A DNA stretch of 64,000 nt from Bin75 sp965261755. GTDB taxonomy: Bacteria; Nitrospirota; Nitrospiria; Nitrospirales; UBA8639. Below, piece by piece: positions 33,731 to 43,500 of this stretch; the stretch's first letter is position 1; each line of letters begins with the position of its first letter. The position numbers and the translations under genes are program-made. The stretch is taken from NCBI GenBank assembly GCA_965261755.1, contig OZ253473.1, positions 1,674,001-1,738,000 on the forward strand, in the 5' to 3' direction. The notes beneath the pieces are model-generated. The model had not been told where the DNA came from and did not search any database. It worked only from the letters and a program-made list of their open reading frames with translations.

Positions 33731-35332
33731 ATGCCTATCATTAGCAATCCGCCCTCAGGCTTCGACCCTCGACCTTTGCTGCTTTCTCCAAATTTGGCGC
33801 CTTCGGAAGTCTCACGGCTGTTGGCTCCATACGGGTTCCATGATTGGAAGCAAGCCGATGCCAACCTTCAACTTATGGCCGGTGATCTTCAAAGCCGAAA
33901 ACGGCTTGCGGTCATTCTCCCTGACTTGTTGCACGCAGTTTCGGTCACGGCCGATCCGGATCAAGCATTGCGTGAATGGGAACGCTATCTCGATGCCTGC
34001 AATGCAAGGGCCCAAGTGTTCGATTTTCTAGTGCAGGTGCCACATGTCCTGCAATTGCTTTGCGTACTGTTCGGGAACAGTCCCGCGATGGCGGAAACGC
34101 TCATTCGGAACCCCATGCTGATTTATTGGATCGAGGAAGACCGTATCCTGAAATTTCGCCCCACTTCCAAACGCCTTCAAGCTGTCTTATACGAGACCCT
34201 TGATCTCGTGCAAACTTACGAACGCAAACTCGACGCTCTTCGACGCTTTCACCGCCGCGAAATGTTGCGCATCGGCGCGCGGGACCTCTTTCGCGTTGCG
34301 TCCGTTGAAGAAACGGTTCAATCCCTCTCACGCCTTGCGGAAATCGTCATCCACGCTGCTTACCGACTCGTGAACGAAGAACTGTGTAAACAATACGGGA
34401 TTCCCCTTTATCGAGGTCCCGGGCTGAGAAGGATCGAAACGGGATTCGTGGTGTTGGGAATGGGAAAACTGGGTGGACGTGAACTGAATTACAGCTCCGA
34501 CGTCGATCTCGTCTATTTATATACATCAAGTGAAGGGCAGACAAAGACCGCAAAGGAGCCGATCAGCAATGAAGTTTTTTTTCAACTCCTTGCAAGAGAA
34601 CTCACTCGAGTACTATCGGCTTCCACTTCGGAAGGATGTTTATTTCGAGTGGATTTGCGATTGCGACCCGAGGGAGCAGTCGGATCATTGGCATGGTCGA
34701 GCCGTGAAGCCGTGAAATATTACCAAGCACGGGGGAGAACTTGGGAACGGCTGGCATTGTTAAAAGCTCGTGCCATAGCAGGGCAACGGTCCTTGGGACA
34801 GGCCTTTCTCAGGAAAATCCGGCCGTTCGTCGTGGGGCGAGAAGAACAGGGAACCCGAAACGTGATCGATACGGTTCATAAACTCAGGGTACGAATTCAT
34901 CGAAACGTGCGAAGAAAAAAGGAGCAGGAGCGCAACGTCAAACTCAGTCCCGGAGGAATTCGCGACGTTGAATTCATTGTCCAGACACTCCAATTGCTTC
35001 ACGTTGCCACGTATCCGCAACTGCTTGAGTCCAAGACGACCACGGCCCTGCAACGCCTCCGAACCTTGAACCTCCTGCCAGCCGCCGATGAAAAATTTCT
35101 TGAGGAAGCCTATCTGTTTTTGCGTGACATCGAGCATAAGCTGCAAATGGTTCATGAACTGCAAACCCATACCTTGCCGGTTCATCCGTCCGAATTGACC
35201 AAATGCGCCATCCGCATGGGGTACACAGAACAACCGCCTTCGTCTGCGACCACGAGATTTCTCGCTCACTACGGATCCATCAGAGCCCGCGTGAAAGCCA
35301 TCTACGAACGGATCTTTTCCTCGCCAAGTTAA
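33731..35332 (+). CDS. GlnE-like half-length adenylyltransferase
   Basis: The protein has about 533 residues from the ATG at 33731 (a TTG lies three codons upstream). It corresponds to one half of the ~950-residue two-domain GlnE. A helical N-terminal region (about 1-235) precedes the nucleotidyltransferase core GMGKLGGRELNYSSDVDLVYLY, with Asp257-x-Asp259, then FRVDLRLRPEGAVGSLAW and KLSPGGIRDVEFIVQTLQLL. A C-terminal helical domain follows. The complete DxD suggests an active enzyme. In E. coli the two halves of GlnE have opposite activities (adenylylation and removal). Here they appear as separate divergent genes, so this may be the remover or the transferase; sequence alone does not decide. 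Confidence 0.85.
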   Translation: MPIISNPPSGFDPRPLLLSPNLAPSEVSRLLAPYGFHDWKQADANLQLMAGDLQSRKRLAVILPDLLHAVSVTADPDQALREWERYLDACNARAQVFDFLVQVPHVLQLLCVLFGNSPAMAETLIRNPMLIYWIEEDRILKFRPTSKRLQAVLYETLDLVQTYERKLDALRRFHRREMLRIGARDLFRVASVEETVQSLSRLAEIVIHAAYRLVNEELCKQYGIPLYRGPGLRRIETGFVVLGMGKLGGRELNYSSDVDLVYLYTSSEGQTKTAKEPISNEVFFQLLARELTRVLSASTSEGCLFRVDLRLRPEGAVGSLAWSSREAVKYYQARGRTWERLALLKARAIAGQRSLGQAFLRKIRPFVVGREEQGTRNVIDTVHKLRVRIHRNVRRKKEQERNVKLSPGGIRDVEFIVQTLQLLHVATYPQLLESKTTTALQRLRTLNLLPAADEKFLEEAYLFLRDIEHKLQMVHELQTHTLPVHPSELTKCAIRMGYTEQPPSSATTRFLAHYGSIRARVKAIYERIFSSPS

Positions 35333-35385
35333 ACATTCTCCATTCGATCATTGGTATAAAAATAGCCAACGACATGCCGAATCTG

Positions 35386-35525
35386 TCATTCTGAACGAAG
35401 TGAAGAATCTGCTTTTCTTAACGTTCGTGTATTGAAACGACGAGATTCCTTCCTTCGAAAGACCCTTCGCAAAACTCAGTGCGTACTCAGGACAGGCGCT
35501 TCGCTCGGAATGACAAATTCGTGGT
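35386..35525. repeat. Dispersed repeats before clpB (family D)
   Basis: The gap between the GlnE-like gene and clpB contains TCATTCTGAACGAAGTGAAGAATC at 35389 and, inverted, GCGCTTCGCTCGGAATGACA at about 35498. Between them is ACGAGATTCCTTCCTTCGAAAGACCC. It is a common type of bacterial intergenic repeat, seen in part at 5990 and 57110. No heat-shock promoter was identified with confidence. Confidence 0.65.
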
Positions 35526-35656
35526 GGCATTGACCATTTTCATACCAATGACAAGCTTCTTTGTCCAACCGTTTAGGTTGGACTCCTTGATTTTTAAGGG
35601 ATGGTGGTTATCTGGTGGTATTCAATAAACGCGTGAAGAAAGAGGAGTCGGAAATC

Positions 35657-38251
35657 ATGGATATGAATCGTATGACGCTCAAAGTGCAAGAGGCGCTGCA
35701 AGCCGCGTCTGCCCTTGCCATGCACCGGAGTCACCAGGGCATCGACGTCGAGCACGTGCTGGCGGCATTACTGGAACAACCTGACGGGTCCGCCGGTCCG
35801 ATCCTGGAACAGACAGGGGTATCCAGTTCCGCTGCCAAAGCCAAGGCCGAGCAACGACTCGCAAAGATTCCTCAGGTCCGCGGGACAGGAGCGGCACCTG
35901 GACAGCTTCACTTGACCCAACGAACGGCAACGCTTCTTTCTCGTGCCGAAGATGAAAAACAATCTTTGAAAGACGAGTACATCAGTGTCGAGCATCTCTT
36001 GCTTGCCATGGCGGCCCATGAAGGCGTGTTAAAAGACCTGGGGGTGACACGCGATACACTGTTGGCCGGGCTGCAAAACATTCGCGGGAATCAACGAGTG
36101 ACAAGTCAGGATCCCGAAGGGACGTTTCAGGCGCTGGAAAAATATGGCCGGGATTTGACCAAGTTGGCCGGGCAGGGAAAGCTGGACCCGGTTATCGGTC
36201 GTGATGAAGAAATCCGACGGACGATTCAGATTTTATCGAGACGAACAAAAAACAATCCTGTGCTCATTGGTGAACCCGGAGTCGGAAAAACAGCCATTGT
36301 CGAAGGACTGGCCCAACGGATTGTCAAAGGAGACGTCCCTGAAGGATTGAAACGGAAACGCGTGGTTGTTCTGGACATGGGAGCATTGGTGGCAGGAGCT
36401 AAATTCCGAGGAGAGTTTGAGGAACGGTTGAAGGCCGTCTTAAAAGAAATTCAGTCGGCGCAGGGTGACATTCTCTTGTTTATCGACGAACTGCACACCG
36501 TTGTGGGCACGGGAGCGGCAGAAGGAGCCATGGACGCCGCCAACCTACTCAAACCGATGCTTGCGAGGGGAGAACTCCATCTGATCGGGGCAACGACCCT
36601 GGATGAATATCGCAAGCATATAGAAAAAGACGCGGCTCTTGAGCGTCGTTTCCAGCCCGTGCTCGTGGAACAACCATCGGTGGAAAACACGATTTCGATT
36701 CTGCGAGGGCTCAAGGAGCGCTATGAAGTTCATCATGGGGTCCGCATTAAAGATGCGGCTTTGGTTGCGGCCGCACGGCTCTCCCATCGGTATATTGGCG
36801 ACCGATTTCTTCCGGACAAGGCTATCGATCTCGTCGATGAATCCGCCGCGCGACTTCGTACGGAGATCGATAGCATGCCCGCCGAATTGGACGAAGTCTC
36901 CCGAAAGGTTCTGCAACTCGAAATTGAACGGGAAGCCCTCAAAAAGGAAGAAGATCCTGGAAGTCGAGCGAGACTGGAAACGTTGGAAAATGAGCTTGAA
37001 GGCAAGCGTCGAGAATGCACCGAATTGAAACAACAATGGGAAGCGGAAAAATCTGCTGTCGGGCGATTGCAACAGATCCGGCAACATATTGAAGACTTGA
37101 GGCATCAGATTGAAAAGGCCGAACGCGAATATGATCTCAACCGCGTTGCGGAGCTTCGCTATGGAACGATGCCCCGGCTGGAAAGAGAGCTTCAGGCTGA
37201 AGAAGCACATCTTGATCGACAAGAGGGGGAGTCACGTCTTCTGAAAGAGGAAGTCGATGAAGAAGATATTGCGGAAGTCGTCAGCCGTTGGACGGGCATT
37301 CCGATTAGCCGGCTTCTTCAGGGAGAAATGGAAAAACTTTTGCAATTGGGTGAATTGCTGCATCAACACGTGGTCGGTCAGGATGAAGGAGTTCGGGCCG
37401 TAGCCGATGCCGTTCTTCGGGCTCGATCAGGCATCAAGGACCCCAATCGGCCGATCGGATCGTTTTTATTTCTTGGCCCGACCGGCGTCGGAAAAACCGA
37501 ACTGGCTCGAGCGCTGGCGCATATCCTCTTTGATGACGAAGCCAACCTCATACGGATTGATCTGTCGGAATATATGGAAAAACATGCCGTGGCGCGACTC
37601 ATCGGCGCCCCGCCTGGCTACGTTGGCTATGAAGAAGGCGGGCAATTGACCGAAGCCGTGAGGCGCCGTCCTTTTTGCGTGATTCTGTTGGACGAGATCG
37701 AAAAAGCCCATCATGACGTGTTCAATATTTTGCTGCAGGTGCTTGATGACGGCCGGTTGACCGATTCCCAAGGGCGAACCGTCGATTTCAAGAATACGGC
37801 ATTGATTATGACGTCGAATGTCGGCAGTCAGGAAATTCTGGAGGCGCAACAACGTGAACAAACCTATGAAGAATTGCAGACTCTTGTCTTGAATGAGATC
37901 AAACACCATTTCCGTCCTGAATTTTTGAATCGCATCGATGAAACCGTCGTATTTCATCCGCTGAGCACGGATGAAGTCGGTCGAATCGCGAAAATTCAAC
38001 TGGCTCGGTTGATAGCCCGATTGGAGGACCGGAGAATTTGTTTAAAGGTGACCGGCGAGGCGATATCGAATTTGGGAACGCGAGGCTATAGTCCCCTGTA
38101 TGGGGCTCGACCGTTGAAACGCTTGATCCAACATGACGTGGAAACACCCTTGGCGAAGCTGCTGGTGAAAGGAGAGGTAAAAGACGGCGATGCGGTGACG
38201 GTCGATTGTAAAGACGGGCAGGTGGTTATCATCCCTACCATTCGAGGATAA
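35657..38251 (+). CDS. clpB: ATP-dependent disaggregase ClpB
   Basis: The protein has 864 residues from the ATG at 35657 (MDMNRMTLKVQEALQAAS), preceded by GAGGAG. The reading from 35615 adds a non-family extension. ClpB works with DnaK to pull proteins out of aggregates. The order is an N domain (about 1-145), NBD1 with Walker A GEPGVGKT, a long coiled-coil middle domain (about 400-520, which sets ClpB apart from ClpA/C), then NBD2 with Walker A GPTGVGKT and Walker B VILLDEIEKAH. GAPPGYVGYEEGG is the pore loop of NBD2. All motifs are intact. Confidence 0.97.
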   Translation: MDMNRMTLKVQEALQAASALAMHRSHQGIDVEHVLAALLEQPDGSAGPILEQTGVSSSAAKAKAEQRLAKIPQVRGTGAAPGQLHLTQRTATLLSRAEDEKQSLKDEYISVEHLLLAMAAHEGVLKDLGVTRDTLLAGLQNIRGNQRVTSQDPEGTFQALEKYGRDLTKLAGQGKLDPVIGRDEEIRRTIQILSRRTKNNPVLIGEPGVGKTAIVEGLAQRIVKGDVPEGLKRKRVVVLDMGALVAGAKFRGEFEERLKAVLKEIQSAQGDILLFIDELHTVVGTGAAEGAMDAANLLKPMLARGELHLIGATTLDEYRKHIEKDAALERRFQPVLVEQPSVENTISILRGLKERYEVHHGVRIKDAALVAAARLSHRYIGDRFLPDKAIDLVDESAARLRTEIDSMPAELDEVSRKVLQLEIEREALKKEEDPGSRARLETLENELEGKRRECTELKQQWEAEKSAVGRLQQIRQHIEDLRHQIEKAEREYDLNRVAELRYGTMPRLERELQAEEAHLDRQEGESRLLKEEVDEEDIAEVVSRWTGIPISRLLQGEMEKLLQLGELLHQHVVGQDEGVRAVADAVLRARSGIKDPNRPIGSFLFLGPTGVGKTELARALAHILFDDEANLIRIDLSEYMEKHAVARLIGAPPGYVGYEEGGQLTEAVRRRPFCVILLDEIEKAHHDVFNILLQVLDDGRLTDSQGRTVDFKNTALIMTSNVGSQEILEAQQREQTYEELQTLVLNEIKHHFRPEFLNRIDETVVFHPLSTDEVGRIAKIQLARLIARLEDRRICLKVTGEAISNLGTRGYSPLYGARPLKRLIQHDVETPLAKLLVKGEVKDGDAVTVDCKDGQVVIIPTIRG

Positions 38252-38310
38252 GCGCGCCGTTACCCCAATCGGCCAGCGGCTTTTTCTCACACAAGCATTG
38301 GTGTTGCTGC

Positions 38311-39036
38311 TTATTGGGTTGCCGTCATAATGGCTTGGCGAAGACCGGACGAATGCTTGTTCTTGACGGATTTGATCACGAGAATATCCACGGGCCGAAC
38401 TTTTTTCCCGTAATAGGCTTCATTGGAATCATCGCTTGCATAGATAATCGATCCTTCCAATGAGATACCTGCATAGGCTCCTTTTGAACGCGAAAACGAA
38501 AGAAAATCAGCGTCTAAATTTGCCGAGGTGGCGCCCTCGGCGCCGCCTCCATAGGGCCCGGCTGCAATGGAGGCATCTCCGCCGAGTTTAAAGGATGAGG
38601 CATAGAGCTTTCCGACTGCCCCTTGGGTCATGGCCAAGATGATAACTTCCGAGGCTTCCCCACCGAATTGAAATCCAAAGCTGAGTCCCCCTAAGTCATA
38701 AAAAGCCGGTTCGCTCCACGCTCCCGTCTGTTCGTCACGGGTGACCAAAACGCCGCTTCCTCCGTCTACACCAAACCAAAAGGCAGCCTTCAATTGTTGC
38801 GGAATAATCAAAAGGGCTTTGGCGTTTTTGACGTGATCCCGAAACCAGGTGAAATTCGGGTCGCCCATAAAACTTTCAACGGTGTGCTTGGCTTTTTCCA
38901 CGAGTTGTTGCTCGTCCAAGCCGTTGGCCCAGGCAGGGGTCCAACACAAGCAAGAAAAAAGCAGTGCCGTCATCCATAGAAGTAACGGTTTCTTTTTTGC
39001 GTGTCGTTGTTTGTCGGACTGGATTTTTTGTGTCAT
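38311..39036 (-). CDS. Exported SYLF-domain (Ysc84) protein
   Basis: The protein has about 241 residues from the ATG at 39036 (MTQKIQSDK...); an in-frame Met eight codons upstream is also possible. A signal peptide (LLLWMTALLFSCLCWTPAWA) leads into a SYLF domain. That domain starts at AKALLIIPQQLKAAFWFGVDGGSGVLVTRD and includes PAFYDLGGLSFGFQFGGEASEVII and FSRSKGAYAGISLEGSIIY. SYLF proteins bind phosphoinositides in eukaryotes; bacterial members are periplasmic and poorly understood. It stands alone on the minus strand between clpB and the YjbQ gene. Confidence 0.88.
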   Translation of the reverse strand: MTQKIQSDKQRHAKKKPLLLWMTALLFSCLCWTPAWANGLDEQQLVEKAKHTVESFMGDPNFTWFRDHVKNAKALLIIPQQLKAAFWFGVDGGSGVLVTRDEQTGAWSEPAFYDLGGLSFGFQFGGEASEVIILAMTQGAVGKLYASSFKLGGDASIAAGPYGGGAEGATSANLDADFLSFSRSKGAYAGISLEGSIIYASDDSNEAYYGKKVRPVDILVIKSVKNKHSSGLRQAIMTATQ

Positions 39037-39126
39037 GGATTTTCCCCTCCGTGAACCCACAATGAAATGAAGTTATCCTCTATTGTCACGTATTTTTAAA
39101 AAAAAGCAAGAATCTCTCATGCAGGC

Positions 39127-39549
39127 TCATTCGCCCATGACTTGAACGATGATCTCTCGAGAGCGTGCCCGTGTATCAAAATCGAGAATGACAATTTCTT
39201 GCCAAGTCCCCAAAAGCAATTGGTTGTCGGCAAAAGGAATGGTGAGGGATTGCCCCTGGATTTGGCCTCGCAAATGACTATGCCCGTTGTTTTCTCCTGG
39301 GTTCCTGGTGTTATGCTGCCAGGTGGAGTCTGCAGGAATCAGGCTGTCCCAGACAGCTTTGGTATCGGCGCGCAAGCCCGGCTCATCCTCGATGATCAGG
39401 ACTGAGGCGGTGGTATGTTTTACGAATATCGTGACAATGCCGGCTTGCATGGGCGTGGAGGTAAGCAACTGCCGAACGGGTTCGGAGATGTTCTCAATCT
39501 GCGAATGGCCTTGCATCGTGACTGAAAAATGGTGAGTGAGGACGGGCAT
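39127..39549 (-). CDS. YjbQ/UPF0047 family protein
   Basis: The protein has 140 residues from the ATG at 39549 (MPVLTHHFSVTMQGHSQI), the normal family length; the reading from 39609 adds 20 unusual residues. The family has been linked to a thiamine-phosphate synthase side activity. Conserved blocks include VTIFVKHTTASVLIIEDEP, the WQHNTRNPGENNGHSHLRG segment with its histidines, and LGTWQEIVILDFDTRARSREI. It is likely cytoplasmic. The HD-domain gene ends ten bases upstream on the same strand, so they may be co-transcribed. Confidence 0.88.
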   Translation of the reverse strand: MPVLTHHFSVTMQGHSQIENISEPVRQLLTSTPMQAGIVTIFVKHTTASVLIIEDEPGLRADTKAVWDSLIPADSTWQHNTRNPGENNGHSHLRGQIQGQSLTIPFADNQLLLGTWQEIVILDFDTRARSREIIVQVMGE

Positions 39550-39559
39550 CGGGTTTTGT

Positions 39560-40447
39560 CTATTGAAGGGATCGAAGAAATTGTCCTTCGTGTCGTGATA
39601 ATATCCCACCTCGGGCTGCTTTGAGAATGGAGTCGAAGAGCCCGGAGGCTGTCAATTGTCGAACGGCCTTGACCACCTTTGCACGCAATCGGCCTTGCCG
39701 TTTTAATGAGTCAAGGTAGCGAAAGGCCTCACGAAAGCTTTCTTTGGAGCGAACGTAGTAGTCTGTTCCTCGTCGGTGATTGCTGTAGGCTTCCAACTGT
39801 TCGCAAGCGACAAGAATTTCCCCGAGTTCCCTGACCCATTCCGGAGATTTTGCCAGTTTTTCAGGGTAATAATAATACAACGTCACCTGCTCCATCCACG
39901 GCAACCAACGAATTTCCAGGCTTTCCAACAAGGGTTTGACCCTTTTGAGTTGCCGGCGATGGCGACGTGCAAATCCCAATCGCATTTCGACTTGCTCGCA
40001 TGCCCACTCCGTGAGCGGCAATCCTTCTTCGGCCAATGACTGTCGATACGTCTTCACAAAGGCTTCGGTCTCTCTGCCATAACTCGAATGGGGGTGTCGC
40101 GACCGCCATTCGGCGGGTCTCGTCGGAATATTCCGGCTACGTGCCCAGGACCATATTTTGCCAAAAAGCTGGCGGTCAAGCCCGGCTCTTCCCAAATCAT
40201 GAAGCAGACAGGCGATTTGAAATTGACGGACTCGTGAGTGTTCATACAAGAGGTGTTGGGCAACAATCGCACACATCTTCGCCGTTCGAAAGGCATGTGC
40301 CTTGTCATATCCTTTGATAATGGCATGAGGTTTTAGCGGGTGAGGGTAGTCATAACATTTCAGCAGCGTACCGGCTAAGGATGGCGACACGAGAAGATAC
40401 CTGTATGAAGATTGCAAGGCAGGCGTGGTTCGAGAAGTCGATCTCAT
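39560..40447 (-). CDS. HD-domain phosphohydrolase-like protein
   Basis: This 295-residue protein has a metal-binding HD signature: the first His in KAHAFRTAKMCAIVAQHLL and the His-Asp pair in CLLHDLGRAGLDRQLFG. A long helical remainder rich in Arg follows (GFARRHRRQLKRVKPLL, RRGTDYYVRSKESFREAF). HD domains hydrolyse phosphoesters, often of nucleotides. It lacks the GYP motif of cyclic-di-GMP phosphodiesterases, and the substrate is unknown. It is divergent from the AsmA gene. Confidence 0.78.
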   Translation of the reverse strand: MRSTSRTTPALQSSYRYLLVSPSLAGTLLKCYDYPHPLKPHAIIKGYDKAHAFRTAKMCAIVAQHLLYEHSRVRQFQIACLLHDLGRAGLDRQLFGKIWSWARSRNIPTRPAEWRSRHPHSSYGRETEAFVKTYRQSLAEEGLPLTEWACEQVEMRLGFARRHRRQLKRVKPLLESLEIRWLPWMEQVTLYYYYPEKLAKSPEWVRELGEILVACEQLEAYSNHRRGTDYYVRSKESFREAFRYLDSLKRQGRLRAKVVKAVRQLTASGLFDSILKAARGGILSRHEGQFLRSLQ

Positions 40448-40572
40448 GGCCCGTGAACTGCCGATAGAATAACGAATGAACTTTCGTTAGAATGGGGAAG
40501 GACCATAACGGTGAAATCCTCAGCCTGTCAAGAAAACGCTGAGGTGACGCTGTGTGAACCAAAGCGGCACCT

Positions 40573-43500
40573 TTGCGAAAACGTCAACTGGTTCGCCCCC
40601 TGAAATTCGTGACCGTCAAAGCCAAGCATCAACAAATGCCTTCCAAGCGCAAGCGTCTGATTTCCAGCCTGTTTCTCGTCATAATTCTCTGCGTCGTGGG
40701 TGTCGTGTACGTTGCGACGTTCCACATGGAGGACTTGCAACGAATGGTTCGAGAGCTCATCGCAAGATCCTTTGGCGAACACGTCGTTGTCGAACAAATG
40801 CAAGTAAGTTTTTTCCCGTATCCCCAGTTGGACCTGATGGGTATCAGGATCAATGACCCCAAACAGGGCACCCCGATTTTTCAGGCCTCTCATATTCAAC
40901 TGGATTTGAGTTTTTTGTCACTGATGCAGGATACGCCCATGCCGAATGCATTGATCATCGAAAATGCCTTTCTTGATCTTGAACGAAATGAAAAAGGGCA
41001 ATGGAACTACCGGAACATTCTTCAACAGGAAACAACCGATCAGGTGGGGATAGGGGCCTGGCTCTCGGGGCGTTCATTAAAATTAACCAACGGATCAGTC
41101 CATCTGGAGGATCGGTACCGCCGCGAATCCGCGTTCATCGTCCACGCGGAAGAAGTGGAATTGCAAGTGGAGCAACTCGTGCTGGATGGTCCCACGGAAG
41201 TGTTTCTTTCCGCGCGATTTTCCGAACGGGACGAGGGATCCGTCATCTCTTCCTACGGGACCCTCCAGCATATCGGCGGGTTTCTCGGGGTCGGATCAAC
41301 GGCACGGCATAACGCTTCGCCTCAATTCGATCTGCACACCCGCATGGACCTCGATCGGAAAACGCTTCTGCAACTGGCCGATCTTTTTGAAGTACGTGGG
41401 GTGCCGGTCGGGTTCCAAGGTCGAACCAAGGCCCAAGGGCATATCCATTTTGCTCCGGGCCTTGAGGGATATGATGTGGTCTTGTCCGATCTTGTGGTTC
41501 TGACGGACAGCATTGACCTCAATGCGGAAGTGAACGTGACGGGTTTATTGCGGCCTGAGCCTCCAACTTTCTCCGGTCAATGGACGAGTGGCCCCGTGGC
41601 CGTTCAGCATCTACCGCATTTGCTTCCTGCAGAACTCGTCCCATCAGAATGGTTTGATGCCATTCATCATCAAACCATCAGTGGAAAAATACAGGCGATT
41701 TCAGCAACGTTTACCGGTTCTGCCCGTCCGGAAGTCGGGTATTCTCTAACGGGAAAGTTTCAGTTTTCGGAAGGAACAGTGAGCTTGGGACCTAAGCTGG
41801 GAACAATCGAGGGAATCACATGTGCCATTCACATCCAGCCCGATGAGATTCAGCTGTCTGATTTTCATGGCCAATATGAGGAAATTCCCGTGACTCAAGG
41901 CGACGGAACGATTGTCTTCACCGAACAAGGGCCTTGGTTAACGACGGAATTCGGAGGAAAGGTGCCCTCGCAAAAATTCGTCGGTCTCATGCAAACCATG
42001 TTTGAGTCGAACGCTCCACAACACCCGATACAATCTTTGCAAGGCCAGGCGGGGAGTGGATTGTTGACCGTACGATTTGCCGGACCACTCAAGAATCCTC
42101 AAGCCATAACGTTTCAGAGCGCCGAGTATCATCCTCAACAGATCGCCGTACAACTTCCAGGATTACAGGCTCCCCTTACCCAAATCGAGGGAATTCTTGC
42201 CTTTTCCAAAAAACATCTTCGCTTTGAGAATGTAACTGGGCTCTACGGACAAAGTGATTTTCAAATCGAAGGAAAGATGAAATTTGAAGAACAACTCTAC
42301 CTTGATGAAGTGAGAATTCAGGGTCGTTTCAGTGACAACGATTTGTTGAATCTTTTGCCCAGCCAAACCCGTTCAGCGCAAAAGATTATTTCGGGCAAGA
42401 CGGATTACCTCGTCATAGTCAACGGCAAACTGCAAAATCCTGCCATGCGAGGAAGAGTGACACTCCAAGGATTGGAAATTCTTCTGCCGGGCATCCTGCA
42501 CAAACCTCCGACCCTTGCCGGCAATCTGGATTTTCACGTTCAGGTGGACAAAAACCATCGATTCACGTTTGAACGCATGATCCTGACTCTTCCCTCTGTC
42601 CGCTTCGCAGGGCAGGGAGAGTTTCATTACGATCAAACGTTGACCTTCAATGCTTCGCTGAAGGCTGAGCCGATAAATTTTGAGTCGTTGCCGCCGGAGC
42701 TTGAATTATTTGATAAAACGATTTCTTCCGGAACCCTGGAAGGTTTGGTCAATCTTCGGGGAACGGGGACCGATTGGAAATCATGGAGCAAATCAGGATG
42801 GGTGGCGTTAACGAATGGAGTCGTCAAAGTCGAAGGTATAAGGTCACCGATTTCCCAGCTGGCACTTCAGGTGAAACTGGATGGACATACCGCTAAGTTG
42901 AAGCAGCTTCGATGGAATTTGGAGGAAAGTCAAGCTCAGGTCACGGGAATCATCCGCACGTGGGACAGTAAACCGACAATGAACCTGGCACTGACTGCGC
43001 CTCAATTCGATATCGATCTTCTGCTACCCAAAAAACAAGGATCTCCTCTTCGAGAGTTATTGGAAAAAATCGCCAACACAGCCAAAGTCGTAGGCGCTCT
43101 GCGGTTCGATCGTGCGTCGTACCACAACTTGCATTTTCAGAAATTAACCGGCCAATTGCGAATAGAGAACGGTATAATCGGTATCGATCGCATTCGGGGG
43201 AAAGTCGACGACGGGACGATTCAAGGACGCCTTGTCGTTCATCTGCCCGTTCAACAGCCTGCCACGATGCAAACGTGGTTTAAGGTACACTCGATTCCCC
43301 TGTTAACCCTGGAACGAACATTTCTTGATGAGGAAATGCTCAATAAACGATTGATGACGGGCCTGTTGTCCGCGGAAGGCACACTTCAAGGACATGGCAA
43401 GAATCCTCTCGGCGTCCTCCCGACCCTCAAGGGAACGCTGAAACTTTCAATCGTAGATGGCCGGATCAAAAGAGGTATCGTGATTCCCAAAATATTGGCC

